DNA from: Pseudooceanicola batsensis HTCC2597
GTDB taxonomy: Bacteria > Pseudomonadota > Alphaproteobacteria > Rhodobacterales > Rhodobacteraceae
Assembly: GCF_000152725.1 (NCBI RefSeq)
Contig: NZ_CH724131.1
Coordinates: 3,063,478 to 3,127,477, forward strand
Direction of reading: 5' to 3'
DNA: 64,000 bases
In this document: positions 8,702 through 20,402 of the stretch, piece by piece
Layout: every line of letters starts with the position of its first letter
Position numbering within the stretch: position 1 is the first letter of the stretch
Translations under genes and position numbers: made by a program
Notes under the pieces: generated by a model
What the model was told of the DNA's origin: nothing
The model's input: the letters and a program-made list of their open reading frames with translations, nothing else
Database searches by the model: none

Positions 8702-8859
8702 CGGACAGGGAGAACCGGCCGCGCGCCGGTGCCGAAGGAGCAACCGCCCCGGAAACTCTCAGGCCAAAAGGGACCTGCCGGTATCGAACTCTGGAGAGTG
8801 GCGCGGACCCGCGCCCGCCGAAGGGATAGCGATCTCAGGCGCAAGGACAGAGGGGGCAT
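8702..8859 (+). promoter_or_regulatory. Tandem glycine riboswitch of the gcv operon
   Basis: Two consecutive aptamers. The first (about 8702–8780) holds GACAGGGAGA, GCCGAAGGAGCAA, CCGGAAACTCTCAGG and AAAAGGGACC. The second (about 8786–8859) holds ACTCTGGAGAG, GCCGAAGGGATAGC, ATCTCAGGC and AAGGACAGAGGGG. These are hallmark sequences of the glycine riboswitch, in the usual order and with a short linker. In most bacteria glycine binding turns the gcv genes on. Position 58 bases before gcvT agrees. Confidence 0.95.
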
Positions 8860-8861
8860 CG

Positions 8862-8899
8862 TGGCGCGTGACGCGCCAGCGGTGCCGGGCGTTTCCCGG
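8862..8899 (+). promoter_or_regulatory. Likely expression platform hairpins of the glycine riboswitch
   Basis: Directly after the second aptamer is a perfect seven-pair hairpin TGGCGCG (8862–8868), loop TGA, CGCGCCA (8872–8878), then CCGGG (8885–8889) / CCCGG (8895–8899). No T-run follows, so control could be translational or by a non-canonical terminator. The role is inferred from position. Confidence 0.4.
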
Positions 8900-8916
8900 A
8901 ACAGACGAGGACCGGG

Positions 8917-10029
8917 ATGAACGACCTGCAAAGCCTGCCGTTGAACGACCTGCACGTCGAACTGGGCGCCAGGATGGTGCCCTTCGCCGGCTATTCCATG
9001 CCCGTGCAGTACACGGCCGGCGTGATGAAGGAACACCTCCACACCCGCGAGGCCGCGGGGCTGTTCGACGTGTCCCACATGGGCCAGGTGCTGCTCAGGG
9101 GCGAGAACCCCGCCCGAGCCTTCGAGGCGCTGATGCCCGTGGACGTGGTCGGACTGAAGGAGGGCCGCCAGCGCTATGGCCTGCTGACCGACGACACGGG
9201 CGGCATTCTCGACGACCTCATGTTCTCGAACCGGGGCGATCACCTCTTCACCGTGGTGAACGCCGCCTGCAAGGCGGATGACATCGCCCATATGCGGGCC
9301 GCCATGCCCGGCGTCGAGGTCGAGGAGGTCACCGACCGCGCCCTGCTGGCCCTGCAGGGTCCCCGGGCCCAGGCCGTTCTGGCCGCGCTGGCCCCCGAAG
9401 TGGCGGACATGAGGTTCATGGATGTCCGCACCGTCGCCCTCTGCGGTGCCGAATGCTGGGTCTCGCGCTCCGGCTATACCGGCGAGGACGGCTACGAGAT
9501 CTCCGTGCCCGCGGACAGCGCCGAAACCCTCGCCCGCGCCCTGCTCGACCATCCCGACACCCTGCCCATCGGCCTCGGCGCCCGCGACAGCCTGCGGCTC
9601 GAGGCGGGGCTCTGCCTTTACGGTCACGACATCGACACCACGACCACCCCGGTCGAGGCCGGCCTGCAATGGGCCATCCAGAAGGTCCGGCGCGCCGGCG
9701 GCGACCGCGCCGGCGGCTTTCCGGGTGCCGACCGCATCCTGAAACAGCTGGCCGAGGGCGCGGAGCGCAAGCGCGTCGGCCTCCGCCCGCAGGGTCGTGC
9801 CCCCATGCGCGAGGGCGTGCCGCTCTTCGCCGGTGAAGCCGCGACCGATCCGGTCGGCACCATCACCTCGGGCGCCTTCGGGCCGACCGTGCAGGCCCCG
9901 GTCGCCATGGGCTATCTTCCCATTGACTTGGCGGCGCAGGGCACGATCATTTCCGCTGAGCTGCGGGGCAGGCGGGCGCCGGTCGAGGTCGCCCCGCTGC
10001 CCTTCACCCCCGCGAATTTCAAGAGATAA
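8917..10029 (+). CDS. gcvT: Glycine cleavage system T protein (aminomethyltransferase)
   Basis: 370 residues; transfers the methylene group from the aminomethyl-lipoyl H protein to tetrahydrofolate and releases ammonia. Conserved stretches: MVPFAGYSMPVQY, GLFDVSHMGQV near the N-terminus, SRSGYTGEDGYEI in the middle and a C-terminal barrel with ATDPVGTITSGAFGPTV. Length fits the family. GAGGA lies about six bases before the ATG at 8917. First gene of the riboswitch-controlled operon; gcvH follows after 17 bases. Confidence 0.96.
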   Translation: MNDLQSLPLNDLHVELGARMVPFAGYSMPVQYTAGVMKEHLHTREAAGLFDVSHMGQVLLRGENPARAFEALMPVDVVGLKEGRQRYGLLTDDTGGILDDLMFSNRGDHLFTVVNAACKADDIAHMRAAMPGVEVEEVTDRALLALQGPRAQAVLAALAPEVADMRFMDVRTVALCGAECWVSRSGYTGEDGYEISVPADSAETLARALLDHPDTLPIGLGARDSLRLEAGLCLYGHDIDTTTTPVEAGLQWAIQKVRRAGGDRAGGFPGADRILKQLAEGAERKRVGLRPQGRAPMREGVPLFAGEAATDPVGTITSGAFGPTVQAPVAMGYLPIDLAAQGTIISAELRGRRAPVEVAPLPFTPANFKR

Positions 10030-10046
10030 GGATCAGGGAGACCGCG

Positions 10047-10406
10047 ATGAAATTCACCGAAGAACACGAATGGCTGCGGCCCGACGGCGACGAGATCGTG
10101 GTCGGCATCACCGAACACGCCGCCGAACAGCTGGGCGACATCGTCTTCGTCGAACTGCCCGAGGTCGGCACCGAGGTCTCGAAGGACGACGAATGCGTCG
10201 TGATCGAATCGGTCAAGGCGGCGTCGGACATCCTCGCGCCGCTCGACGGCGAGATCACCGAGGTGAACGAGGCGCTGGTCGAGGATCCCGGCAAGGTGAA
10301 CGAGGATCCCATGGGCGACGCCTGGTTCTTCAAGATCAAGCCCTCGGAGCCGTCCCAGATGGACGACTACCTCTCCGAGAAGGAATACCAGGACCTGATC
10401 TCCTGA
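10047..10406 (+). CDS. gcvH: Glycine cleavage system H protein
   Basis: 119 residues; the small lipoylated shuttle of the glycine cleavage complex. The lipoyl attachment Lys57 sits in IESVKAASDI, preceded by the expected acidic hairpin. It starts 17 bases after gcvT with AGGGAG upstream, so both are surely in one operon. Confidence 0.97.
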   Translation: MKFTEEHEWLRPDGDEIVVGITEHAAEQLGDIVFVELPEVGTEVSKDDECVVIESVKAASDILAPLDGEITEVNEALVEDPGKVNEDPMGDAWFFKIKPSEPSQMDDYLSEKEYQDLIS

Positions 10407-10628
10407 CCGGACCCATGACAGCGATCGGCACCTTCCCGCGAACCGGCCCGATGGGCCGGGCCTCCGCCTCGCGACCCTTCATGGCGCGGGGGCCGTCGGG
10501 GGATCCTGGGGTCAGGCCCGAGGATGACTGCGGCGCGCGCCCCGCCGGCGCGCACCGGGTGGGCGCCCGCCGGTTCACGCCCCGCCATCCCGTGCGGCAC
10601 CCGATCGAACGGCCGGAGCGGTGAGACC
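10407..10628. other. Spacer after gcvH with a dispersed repeat
   Basis: Contains the repeat copy at 10501–10528 and no recognised terminator, so transcription from gcvH can continue toward gcvP. Confidence 0.4.
10501..10528. repeat. Dispersed repeat, GGTCARGYCCGAGGATG type
   Basis: GGATCCTGGGGTCAGGCC (10501–10518) continues as CGAGGATGAC. A near copy at 28501–28523 reads ACCTCGGGTCAAGTCCGAGG then ATG. Both lie between genes and contain a short inverted repeat (CCTCGG/CCGAGG in the second copy). Confidence 0.55.
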
Positions 10629-11089
10629 ATGACCGGCCCCCGCACCGACAGGGCAGAGCGCATCGTTCCCGCCGCACCCGCGCGCCTGTCCGGGCGGCGC
10701 GCTCCGGACGGCGCGCGGGCAGAGGTCGCCGCCCGCGACCGTCGCACCGGCGGCGACGTCTGCATGGTCCGGCGTTTCCTTTCCGGCGGCGACGGCAACA
10801 CCGGCCCCGCCCGCGACGAGGTCGCGGGGCGCTTTGCCGAAGGAACGCCGCCCGAAAGCCTCGCCCGCTCGATCCGCGTTCCGGCCGCCAACCCGGCCTT
10901 TGCCGGACCCTTGCGGATGCACCGGAGCTTCAGCCCTCATTCCCACGGCACCCGTGTCCGGGTCGCCTCTCACGGTGTGCCGGCGGGCAAACTCGCCGCC
11001 CCCGCCGCCCCCCGCGCAGTGGCCCCCTCGCAGGGCCTCGCCAAACTCTCCGCCCTCTTTGCAGCTGCCCCGACGTCGAAGGAGACGAC

Positions 11090-11093
<4 letters not shown>
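10629..11093 (+). CDS. Hypothetical ORF between gcvH and gcvP
   Basis: A 154-codon frame, rich in Ala, Arg, Gly and Pro, whose TGA stop overlaps the gcvP ATG by four bases (ATGA), the spacing typical of coupled genes. Third codon positions are mostly G or C, as in neighbouring genes. No motif, signal peptide or membrane span was recognised, and the ribosome site is weak (GGTGAG). In high-GC DNA such frames can arise by chance, so it may be a non-coding spacer. gcvH and gcvP are usually adjacent or close, so the extra 680 bases need an explanation. Confidence 0.35.
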
Positions 11094-13930
<2,837 letters not shown>

Positions 13931-13944
13931 GCGCCCGGCCCCTG

Positions 13945-14023
13945 CTTCTTTGGTCGGAAAAATATCCTCGGGGGTAGCCCGGACCGCCCCGGCGGTCCGG
14001 GCGAAGGGGGCAGACAGCCCCCT
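13945..14023. repeat. Two-hairpin intergenic repeat / likely terminator after gcvP
   Basis: Starts CTTCTTTGGTC, has AAAAATATCC and CGGGGG, then a perfect twelve-pair hairpin GCCCGGACCGCC (13977–13988) / GGCGGTCCGGGC (13991–14002), then AGGGGGC (14005–14011) / GCCCCCT (14017–14023). The same layout, CTTCTTTGGTC, hairpin, AGGGGGC/GCCCCCT, recurs at 61141–61207 with a different first hairpin. It lies between convergent genes here and could end both transcripts. Confidence 0.65.
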
Positions 14024-14084
14024 GTGCCGCCCCCCGGATCTCGGGGTGCCCCCTGGACCCCGGGTGCCCGACTTCCTCGCGCTC

Positions 14085-14104
14085 GACCCGGGGATCTCCC
14101 GCCG
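14085..14104. repeat. Dispersed repeat, GACCGGGGATCTCCCGCCG type
   Basis: GACCCGGGGATCTCCCGCCG between gcvP and the permease gene. Near copies are at 28368–28386 and 63919–63936, also between genes. Confidence 0.55.
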
Positions 14105-14201
14105 TCTTCTCTCCGTCGCCACGCCATGCCGCGCAGAGGGCCCGGGTCAGGTCAGCGTCGCAGGAGAGGGGGCCACCCCTCCCGAACGCCCCTCGGCCCC
14201 G

Positions 14202-16745
14202 TCAGTCCGCCGACCGCAGCACCCGCGCCGGCCGCGCCGCCAGCGGTCGCCAGGCAAAGGCCAGGCCCGCCAGCAGGTTCGCGGCCAGCCCGCCCAGCAC
14301 GACGGCCAGGGCATTGCTCCAGATCACCTCGAACGGCGTCTCCAGCACGAAGAAGCACACCGCCCAGCCCCCGGCGATCCCCGCCACCAGGGCCACCGTG
14401 CCGGCGCCCGCCCCCGTCAGCGCCGACCGCAGCGCGAGGCTCTGCAGTATCCGCCCGCGCGAGGCGCCCAGCGTCTTCAGCAGCGCCGCCTCGTAGACCC
14501 GCTCCCGCTCGCCCGAGAGCGCGGCGCCGATCAGCACCAGGAACCCGGTCAGCAGGGTTGCCCCCGCCCCCCAGGACGTGGCCGAGGCGATGCCACCCAG
14601 CAGCGCCGCCACCTGGTCGATCGCGTCCCGCACCCGGATCGCGGTCACGTTGGAATACATGCGGCCGATGTCGCGCAGGATCGCCGCCTCGGCCTCGGGC
14701 GCGGCATAGACCGTGGCGATGAAGGAATGCGGTGCGCCCTCCAGTGCCGAGGGGTTCATCGCCGTGATGAAGCCCATTCCCGCGGTCGAGAAATCCACCT
14801 CGCGGAACGAGGTCACGGTGCCGGTCATGTCGCGCCCGAGGATGTTGATCGTCATCTCGTCGCCGATCTTCAGTCCCATCTCTGCCGCCTCCTCTGCGGC
14901 AAAGGAGATCTGCGGCGGCCCGTCGTAGGCCTCGCCCCACCAGTCGCCGGCGGTGATCCGCGTGGTCTCGGGCAGGGGGCCCGAATAGGTCACGCCCCTG
15001 TCGCCGCGCAGCACCCAGTGATCGCCCGCCACCTCGCGCGCCGGGCGCCCGTTGATCCGGGTGATGATCCCGCGCAGCATCGGCGCGCTGTCCACGCGGC
15101 TCACCGCCGGATCGCCCTCGACCCGCTCGAGGAACCCGCCGATCTGGTCCTTCTGGATGTCGACGAAGAAATAGGACGGCGCGCGCTCGGGCAGATCCCG
15201 CGTGATCGCACCGCGCAGATTGCCGTCGATCTGCCCGACCGCCGCCAGCACCGACAGCCCCAGCCCCAGCGACAGCACCACCGGCAGCGCCTCGCTCCGC
15301 GGTCCGCCGATCGCGGCCAGCGCCCATCTCAGCGGCGCCCGCCCCCGGGCCCCCGCCTGTGCCCGCCGTGCGAGCCGGCGGATACCGATCCCGGCCAGCG
15401 CCAGCAGCACCAGCGCGAAGACGATCCCGCCCGCGGTCCAGAGCGTCAGCACCCAGGTCCCGCTGAAGAGCGCCGCAATCCCCACCAGCAGCCCCAGCAG
15501 CGCCATGATCGCGATCAGGTAGGGCAGCCGGGGCAGGTCGCCGCCCGCCGAAAGGGCATCGCGGAAGAGCGTCGCCGCGCGGATCTGTTCGGTCCGGGCC
15601 AGCGGCCAGAGCGTGAAGATCAGCGCGGTCAGCGCGCCGTAGACCGCCGCCTCGACCAGCGTCGCGGGATAGAGGCCGAACCGCGCCGGCACCGGAAGCT
15701 GTTCGGCGATCACCGGTGCCAGCGCCAGCGGCACCAGCGCGCCCAGCAGCAGCCCCGCCGCGATCCCCGCCACCGCCAGCGCGCCGATCTGCAGGAAATA
15801 GGTCAGGAAGATCACCCGCCGTGTCGCCCCCACGGTCCGCAGCGTGGCGATCACGGCGGTCTTGCGTGCCAGATGCGCGCGCACCGCCGCCGAGACGCCG
15901 ACGCCTCCGACCGCCAGCCCCGACAGCCCGACGAGCACGAGGAAGGCCCCCAGCCGCTCGACGAAGCTCTGGACCCCCGGCGCACCGTTCCGCGAATCCC
16001 GCCAGCGCAGGCCGGAGGTCTCGAACCGCTCCAACGCCTCCGCCTTCACCGCGTCGAGCGGACGGTCCTCCGGCAGCAGCATCCGGTAGTGGCTGTCGAA
16101 GAGCGTCCCGGCCTGCAACAGCCCGGTCCCCTCGAGATCGGCCCGCCGCACGATCATCCGGGGCCCGAAGCCGAACCCGCCGGTGGCGCTGTCGGGCTCC
16201 CGCTCCAGCACCGCGCCCAGCACGAACTCCTTTGACCCGAGCCGGAGCATGTCGCCCCGTTCCAGCCCCAGCCGGTCCGTCAGCAGCGCCTCGGCCACCA
16301 CGCAGGGCCGCGCGGGGTCGCAATCCAGGGCCTCGGGCAGCGGCATCTCGGGCGACAGCGCGACCGTCCCGACCAGCGGATAGGCATCGTCCACCGCCTT
16401 GATCTGCGTCAGCGCCCGCTCCACCGTGCCGTCGTCATCCGGCACCGTCGCCATCGACCTGAAATCGGCGATCTCCGAGACCGCCGAGGCCACAGATCCC
16501 ATCCAGCCCTTTTCCTCTTCCGTGGCGAAGCGGTAGGTGAAACTGACCTCGGCATCGCCGCCCAGCAGCGCCGCGCCCTCTTCGGTCAGCCCCGCCTCGA
16601 TCGAGGCGCGGATCGTGCCGACCCCGGCGATCGCCGCCACACCGAGCGCGAGGCAGGCCAGCAGGATGCGGAACCCCGAAAGCCCGCCCCGCAGTTCGCG
16701 CGCGGCGAAACGGCCCGCCTGGGCGAGGTCGCGGCGAAAACTCAC
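14202..16745 (-). CDS. FtsX-like ABC transporter permease
   Basis: 847 residues, the size of the double-FtsX permeases such as E. coli YbbP. An N-terminal span (FRILLACLALGVAAIAGVGT) is followed by a large periplasmic region, a cluster of spans (about 260–460), a second periplasmic region (about 490–700) and a last cluster of spans. Such permeases work with a LolD/YbbA-type ATPase; the substrate is unknown, and the neighbouring esterase suggests lipid or lipoprotein handling. Its start overlaps the end of the ATPase gene by four bases, so they are co-translated. Confidence 0.88.
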   Translation of the reverse strand: MSFRRDLAQAGRFAARELRGGLSGFRILLACLALGVAAIAGVGTIRASIEAGLTEEGAALLGGDAEVSFTYRFATEEEKGWMGSVASAVSEIADFRSMATVPDDDGTVERALTQIKAVDDAYPLVGTVALSPEMPLPEALDCDPARPCVVAEALLTDRLGLERGDMLRLGSKEFVLGAVLEREPDSATGGFGFGPRMIVRRADLEGTGLLQAGTLFDSHYRMLLPEDRPLDAVKAEALERFETSGLRWRDSRNGAPGVQSFVERLGAFLVLVGLSGLAVGGVGVSAAVRAHLARKTAVIATLRTVGATRRVIFLTYFLQIGALAVAGIAAGLLLGALVPLALAPVIAEQLPVPARFGLYPATLVEAAVYGALTALIFTLWPLARTEQIRAATLFRDALSAGGDLPRLPYLIAIMALLGLLVGIAALFSGTWVLTLWTAGGIVFALVLLALAGIGIRRLARRAQAGARGRAPLRWALAAIGGPRSEALPVVLSLGLGLSVLAAVGQIDGNLRGAITRDLPERAPSYFFVDIQKDQIGGFLERVEGDPAVSRVDSAPMLRGIITRINGRPAREVAGDHWVLRGDRGVTYSGPLPETTRITAGDWWGEAYDGPPQISFAAEEAAEMGLKIGDEMTINILGRDMTGTVTSFREVDFSTAGMGFITAMNPSALEGAPHSFIATVYAAPEAEAAILRDIGRMYSNVTAIRVRDAIDQVAALLGGIASATSWGAGATLLTGFLVLIGAALSGERERVYEAALLKTLGASRGRILQSLALRSALTGAGAGTVALVAGIAGGWAVCFFVLETPFEVIWSNALAVVLGGLAANLLAGLAFAWRPLAARPARVLRSAD

Positions 16746-17428
16746 GCGGCGGCCTCGGCGAGGTCGAGTTCGCCGTCGCGCAGCCGGATCACCCGGTCGC
16801 AGCGCCGCGCAAGGTCGGGGGCGTGGGTCACCAGCACCAGCGTCGCCCCGTGGCGGTCGCGCAGCCCGAAGAGCAGATCCATGATCGCGGTGCCGTTCGG
16901 CCCGTCGAGATTGCCGGTCGGCTCGTCCGCCAGCAGGATGTCGGGCCGCGGCGCCGAGGCCCGCGCCAACGCCACCCGCTGCTGCTCGCCGCCCGACATC
17001 TGTGCCGGATAGTGATCCGCCCGCGCGGCCAGCCCGACCGTCTCGAGCTCGGCCGCCGCCCGATCGAAGGCATCCGCCACGCCGGCCAGTTCCAGCGGCG
17101 TCGCGACGTTTTCCAGCGCGGTCATCGTCGGAATGAGGTGGAAGGATTGGAACACCACCCCCATATGATCCCTGCGGAACCGGGCGAGCGCATCTTCGTC
17201 CATCGCGGTCAGATCCTGCCCGAGGGCGCGGATCGACCCGCCGGTGGCACGTTCCAGCCCGCCCATGAGCATGAGGAGCGACGACTTGCCCGACCCCGAA
17301 GGACCGATCAGCCCCAGCGTTTCCCCCGTCGCCACGTTCAGCGTGATGCCCCGCAGGATCTCGACGGGTCCGGCATTGCCGTCCAGCGTCAGCCGGGCGT
17401 CGTCGAGGGAAAGGATCGCATCTGTCAT
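16742..17428 (-). CDS. ABC transporter ATP-binding protein (YbbA/LolD type)
   Basis: 228 residues, an isolated ATPase domain. Walker A is GLIGPSGSGKSSLLMLMGG, the signature is MSGGEQQRVALARA and Walker B is DILLADEPTGNLD. The frame is open to 17545, but family similarity begins at MTDAILSLDDARL, giving the start at 17428. It is followed by the FtsX-like permease (four-base overlap) and is divergent from a tesA-like gene, the same trio as ybbP–ybbA–tesA in E. coli. Confidence 0.93.
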   Translation of the reverse strand: MTDAILSLDDARLTLDGNAGPVEILRGITLNVATGETLGLIGPSGSGKSSLLMLMGGLERATGGSIRALGQDLTAMDEDALARFRRDHMGVVFQSFHLIPTMTALENVATPLELAGVADAFDRAAAELETVGLAARADHYPAQMSGGEQQRVALARASAPRPDILLADEPTGNLDGPNGTAIMDLLFGLRDRHGATLVLVTHAPDLARRCDRVIRLRDGELDLAEAAA

Positions 17429-18140
17429 GTCGGTCGTCTCTGCATTGCGGCGGCGCTCTGGGTCATATGGGCGTTCCCTGCTCTGGAGCAAGGCTTTGGT
17501 GCTTGCCGGCCTGCTGGCGCTCGCCGCGCCCGCCCGGGCCGACACGACCGAGATCCTCGCCTTGGGCGACAGCCTGACCCAGGGCTACGGCCTGCCGGCG
17601 GCCGAGGGCTTCGTGCCGCAACTCCAGGCCTGGCTGGACGCGCGCGGTCACGACGTGCGGATCGTCAACGGCGGCGTCTCGGGCGACACGACGCGCGGCG
17701 GCCTCGCCCGCGTGGACTGGTCGCTGACACCCGACATCGACGCCATGATCGTCACCCTCGGCGGCAACGACATCCTGCGGGGCCTCGACCCGGCCGACAC
17801 CCGCCACAACCTGCGCGGCATACTCGAGGCCGGGCGGGCGAAGGGGGTCGAGATGCTGGTGATCGGAATTGCGGCGGCCTCGAACTACGGCAGCGACTAC
17901 AAGACGGCCTTCGACGCGATCCACCCCGAACTGGCCGAAGAGGCCGGCGCGCTCTACGAGCCGGGTTTCTTCGCCGCGCTGAGGGAAGAGGGCGACGACG
18001 CCGGCGCGGCCCTGCGCTACATGCAGGCCGACGGCATCCACCCCAATGCCGAGGGCGTGGCGCGGATCGTCGACCGCATCGGCCCCCGCGTCGAGGACCT
18101 GATCCGCCGGGCCGGCGCCGCCGACGCCCCCGAGGGCTGA
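17427..18140 (+). CDS. tesA: Arylesterase / TesA-like SGNH hydrolase, secreted
   Basis: 237 residues with all four SGNH blocks: LALGDSLTQGYG (nucleophile Ser), NGGVSGDTT (Gly), VTLGGNDILRG (Asn) and DGIHPNAEG (Asp and His). It has a signal peptide ending LALAAPARA before DTTEI, so it is periplasmic. E. coli TesA of this family is a thioesterase/lysophospholipase/protease. The start is uncertain: ATG 17427 has AAAGG 12 bases upstream but overlaps the start codon of the divergent ATPase gene; a TTG at 17445 (giving an Arg-rich N-terminus) is an alternative. Confidence 0.88.
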   Translation: MSVVSALRRRSGSYGRSLLWSKALVLAGLLALAAPARADTTEILALGDSLTQGYGLPAAEGFVPQLQAWLDARGHDVRIVNGGVSGDTTRGGLARVDWSLTPDIDAMIVTLGGNDILRGLDPADTRHNLRGILEAGRAKGVEMLVIGIAAASNYGSDYKTAFDAIHPELAEEAGALYEPGFFAALREEGDDAGAALRYMQADGIHPNAEGVARIVDRIGPRVEDLIRRAGAADAPEG

Positions 18141-18198
18141 GGCCGCCCCCCGCGCCCGCCGGGACCGAGGCACGCTCCGGCCGGTCCTGAACCTGTGG

Positions 18199-18218
18199 GG
18201 TGCGTGATCGCACGCGCC
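18199..18218. repeat. Intergenic inverted repeat, GGTGCGTGATCGCACGC type
   Basis: GCGTG (18202–18206), loop ATCG, CACGC (18211–18215) within GGTGCGTG…CACGCGCC. It resembles the GGTGCG…CGCACC parts of the repeat at 7415–7470 and lies after the tesA-like gene. Confidence 0.45.
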
Positions 18219-18324
18219 GCCCGTCGAACGCCGACAGCGCGCCCGCGTCATCGCGGCGCCTGGCCCGCGGCACTCTTTGGCCGGATAGCCTCGGGTCGTG
18301 CCCGTGGATGACGGTCGCGCAGCC

Positions 18325-18348
18325 CGTAGGGCGGGTTTCCGTCCCGCC
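18325..18348. repeat. Intergenic hairpin repeat (CGTAGGG family)
   Basis: CGTAGGGCGGGTTTCCGTCC followed by CGCC; stem GGCGGG (18330–18335) / CCCGCC (18343–18348). It lies 16 bases beyond the stop of the convergent oxidoreductase gene. Related copies are at 7446 and 22838. Confidence 0.55.
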
Positions 18349-18363
18349 ACAAGCACGAACCGA

Positions 18364-19515
18364 CTACCGCCCGGTCACGCTCCGCACCATGAAGCCGGGA
18401 ACCTTCTTCAGCGTCGCCCATGCCAGCGCCGGATATTCGATCTCGCCCGCCATCAGCCGCAGGTACTCGTGCCGCACGGTGCCCGATCCGCGGAAAGCCC
18501 GCACGAAGGCCCCCCGGAACCGCCGGCCAAAGATGATCTGGCGGATCCAGCGCGCATGGAACATCGCGCGGTGGATCTCGCGCAGCTTCCGCCGGTAGAG
18601 CCTCAGCGCGCGCGGCGGGTCTCCGGCCCGGATCGCCTCGGCCGCCGCCTCGGCCGCGAGCGCCCCCGACTTCATAGCATAGGCGATGCCCTCGCCGGTG
18701 ATCGGATCGACCAGCCCGGCGGCATCCCCCGCCAGCAGCACCTCGGCCCGGCCCGGCCGGCGGCGCACGTCGCCGAAGGGTAGAAAGGCACCCTTCACCC
18801 GATACGCCCCGGCCACGCCGAAGAGGGCGAGGTAACGCTGCATCGCCGCCTTCATCTCGGGGTTCTTCGCGTGGACCCCGCCGATCCCGATGGTCGCCGA
18901 CCCCGCCTTGGGAAAATTCCAGCCATAGCCCCATTCCGCGGCACCGAAGTCGATCCGCACCGGCGCGTCGTCCGGCGGCGCGGGGCCCTCGATCTCCAGT
19001 CCGAAGCCGATCCGGTCGTGGTCGAAGGCCGCGCCGTAGAGCGTTCGCGCCACCTGCGAATTCGCCCCGTCCGCGCCGATCAGGACGCGGTAGCGCAGGC
19101 TCCGGCCGTCCTTGAGGACGATCCGCCGCGCCGCCGGCTCGAGTGTCTCCACCGCCGTGCCGGTGAAATCCTCGGCCCCCGAGGCCAGCGCACGCCGGAC
19201 GATCGCCGCGTCCATGTCGCGTCGCATGGTCATGTGGATGGGCGGGATGCCGTCGATCCGGGCCAGCGGCTGGCCGTGCGCGTGGAATTCGACCGAACGC
19301 TTGGTCAGGATGATTTCCTCGGGGATCGGCTCTCCGAAGATCTCGGCGTAATAGCGATAGCTGCGCCCCGTGAACCCGCCGCCGCACAGCTTTTCGCGCG
19401 GAAAGGCATGTCTGTCGATCAGCGCCACGCGCAGCCCCGCCCGGGCGGCCACATGGGCCGCCGCCCCGCCGGCCGGCCCGCCGCCGATGACGATCACGTC
19501 ATAGTCTTCCATCAA
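18364..19515 (-). CDS. Geranylgeranyl-reductase-family FAD oxidoreductase
   Basis: 383 residues. The N-terminus has the FAD dinucleotide-binding motif VIVIGGGPAGGAAAHVAA, followed by the family's REKLCGGGFTGRS; a second FAD motif is LLAGDAAGLVDPITGEGI. Members reduce isoprenoid chains of lipids, quinones or chlorophylls; the substrate is not clear, and there are no bacteriochlorophyll genes nearby to suggest BchP. It starts within the stop of the upstream hydrolase gene (ATGA overlap), so the two form an operon. Confidence 0.85.
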   Translation of the reverse strand: MMEDYDVIVIGGGPAGGAAAHVAARAGLRVALIDRHAFPREKLCGGGFTGRSYRYYAEIFGEPIPEEIILTKRSVEFHAHGQPLARIDGIPPIHMTMRRDMDAAIVRRALASGAEDFTGTAVETLEPAARRIVLKDGRSLRYRVLIGADGANSQVARTLYGAAFDHDRIGFGLEIEGPAPPDDAPVRIDFGAAEWGYGWNFPKAGSATIGIGGVHAKNPEMKAAMQRYLALFGVAGAYRVKGAFLPFGDVRRRPGRAEVLLAGDAAGLVDPITGEGIAYAMKSGALAAEAAAEAIRAGDPPRALRLYRRKLREIHRAMFHARWIRQIIFGRRFRGAFVRAFRGSGTVRHEYLRLMAGEIEYPALAWATLKKVPGFMVRSVTGR

Positions 19516-20402
19516 CTCTCCGGCTTCAGCCCGAAAAACGCCCGCACATCGTCGAACAGATGCGGCTCGGTCACGAACAGCAGATGTCCCTGGCCCTCAT
19601 AGCTGTGGAACTCCTCTGCCTGCAAGCGCCGGGCATAGCGGCGCGTCCTCCGCTCGGAAAAGACCGAATCCTCGCTGCCGTGGAAAAATCCGATGCGCGC
19701 CCCGGCCAGTTCCTCGGGGCGCTCCAGGTACCAGGTCATCAGATCGGCCGTATGCGCCATCGTCATCCGCCGCGGCGGGGTGGTGATCTGCCCGCGTTTC
19801 AGCGCGGCCATCCGGCGGCTCTGCTCGGCCAGTTCCTCTTCGCTGAAATGCCGTCGGCCGTAGAGCAGGGTGCGGTAGTTCTCGAGCCAGGCCTCGTCCA
19901 GTTCCCGGCCCCGGGCGCGCAGCATGGCCCGGACGACATCCAGCGCCCCCCGGGCCGAGGCGATGGCCGCGGCCGGAGAGTCGCTGGCCGACGAGACCAG
20001 CGCGACCTGCACGTCCCGCGTCTCGAGCCGCCGCGCGGTCTCGAGCGCGATCGGCCCGCCCGTGGAATAGCCGATCAGATAGACCTCCTTCACCTTCAGC
20101 GCGTTGAGATGCCGGGCGATCAGCGCGCCGGAATCGACGATGTCGATCCGGTGATTCAGCTCCAGCCCGTCGACGCCGGGAAAGCGGTAGGCCAGGACCG
20201 TGCTTTCAGGCACGTCCCACTCCAGCACCGGCGCGAAGAGGCGGATCGACGCCAGCGCCCCGGGAATCACCACGATGGCCCGGTCGATGCCCACCTCGGC
20301 ATTGCCGTCGTGCACGACGGGGTTGGCCTCCGTCTTCTGTGGCGGGGGCAGGAAGGAACAGGCCGTCAGGGCCAGGAGACAGATGAGAGAAAGGAGGCGC
20401 AT
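19512..20402 (-). CDS. Alpha/beta-hydrolase lipoprotein
   Basis: 296 residues. The start at 20402 gives a lipoprotein signal MRLLSLICLLALTAC with lipobox LTAC; the frame is open to 20432. The hydrolase nucleophile is the Ser in LIGYSTGGPIALE, the acid is probably in FFHGSEDSVFS and the His in YEGQGHLLFV. It should be membrane-anchored in the periplasm. The substrate is unknown; pairing with a lipid-type reductase hints at lipid or ester metabolism. Confidence 0.8.
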   Translation of the reverse strand: MRLLSLICLLALTACSFLPPPQKTEANPVVHDGNAEVGIDRAIVVIPGALASIRLFAPVLEWDVPESTVLAYRFPGVDGLELNHRIDIVDSGALIARHLNALKVKEVYLIGYSTGGPIALETARRLETRDVQVALVSSASDSPAAAIASARGALDVVRAMLRARGRELDEAWLENYRTLLYGRRHFSEEELAEQSRRMAALKRGQITTPPRRMTMAHTADLMTWYLERPEELAGARIGFFHGSEDSVFSERRTRRYARRLQAEEFHSYEGQGHLLFVTEPHLFDDVRAFFGLKPES

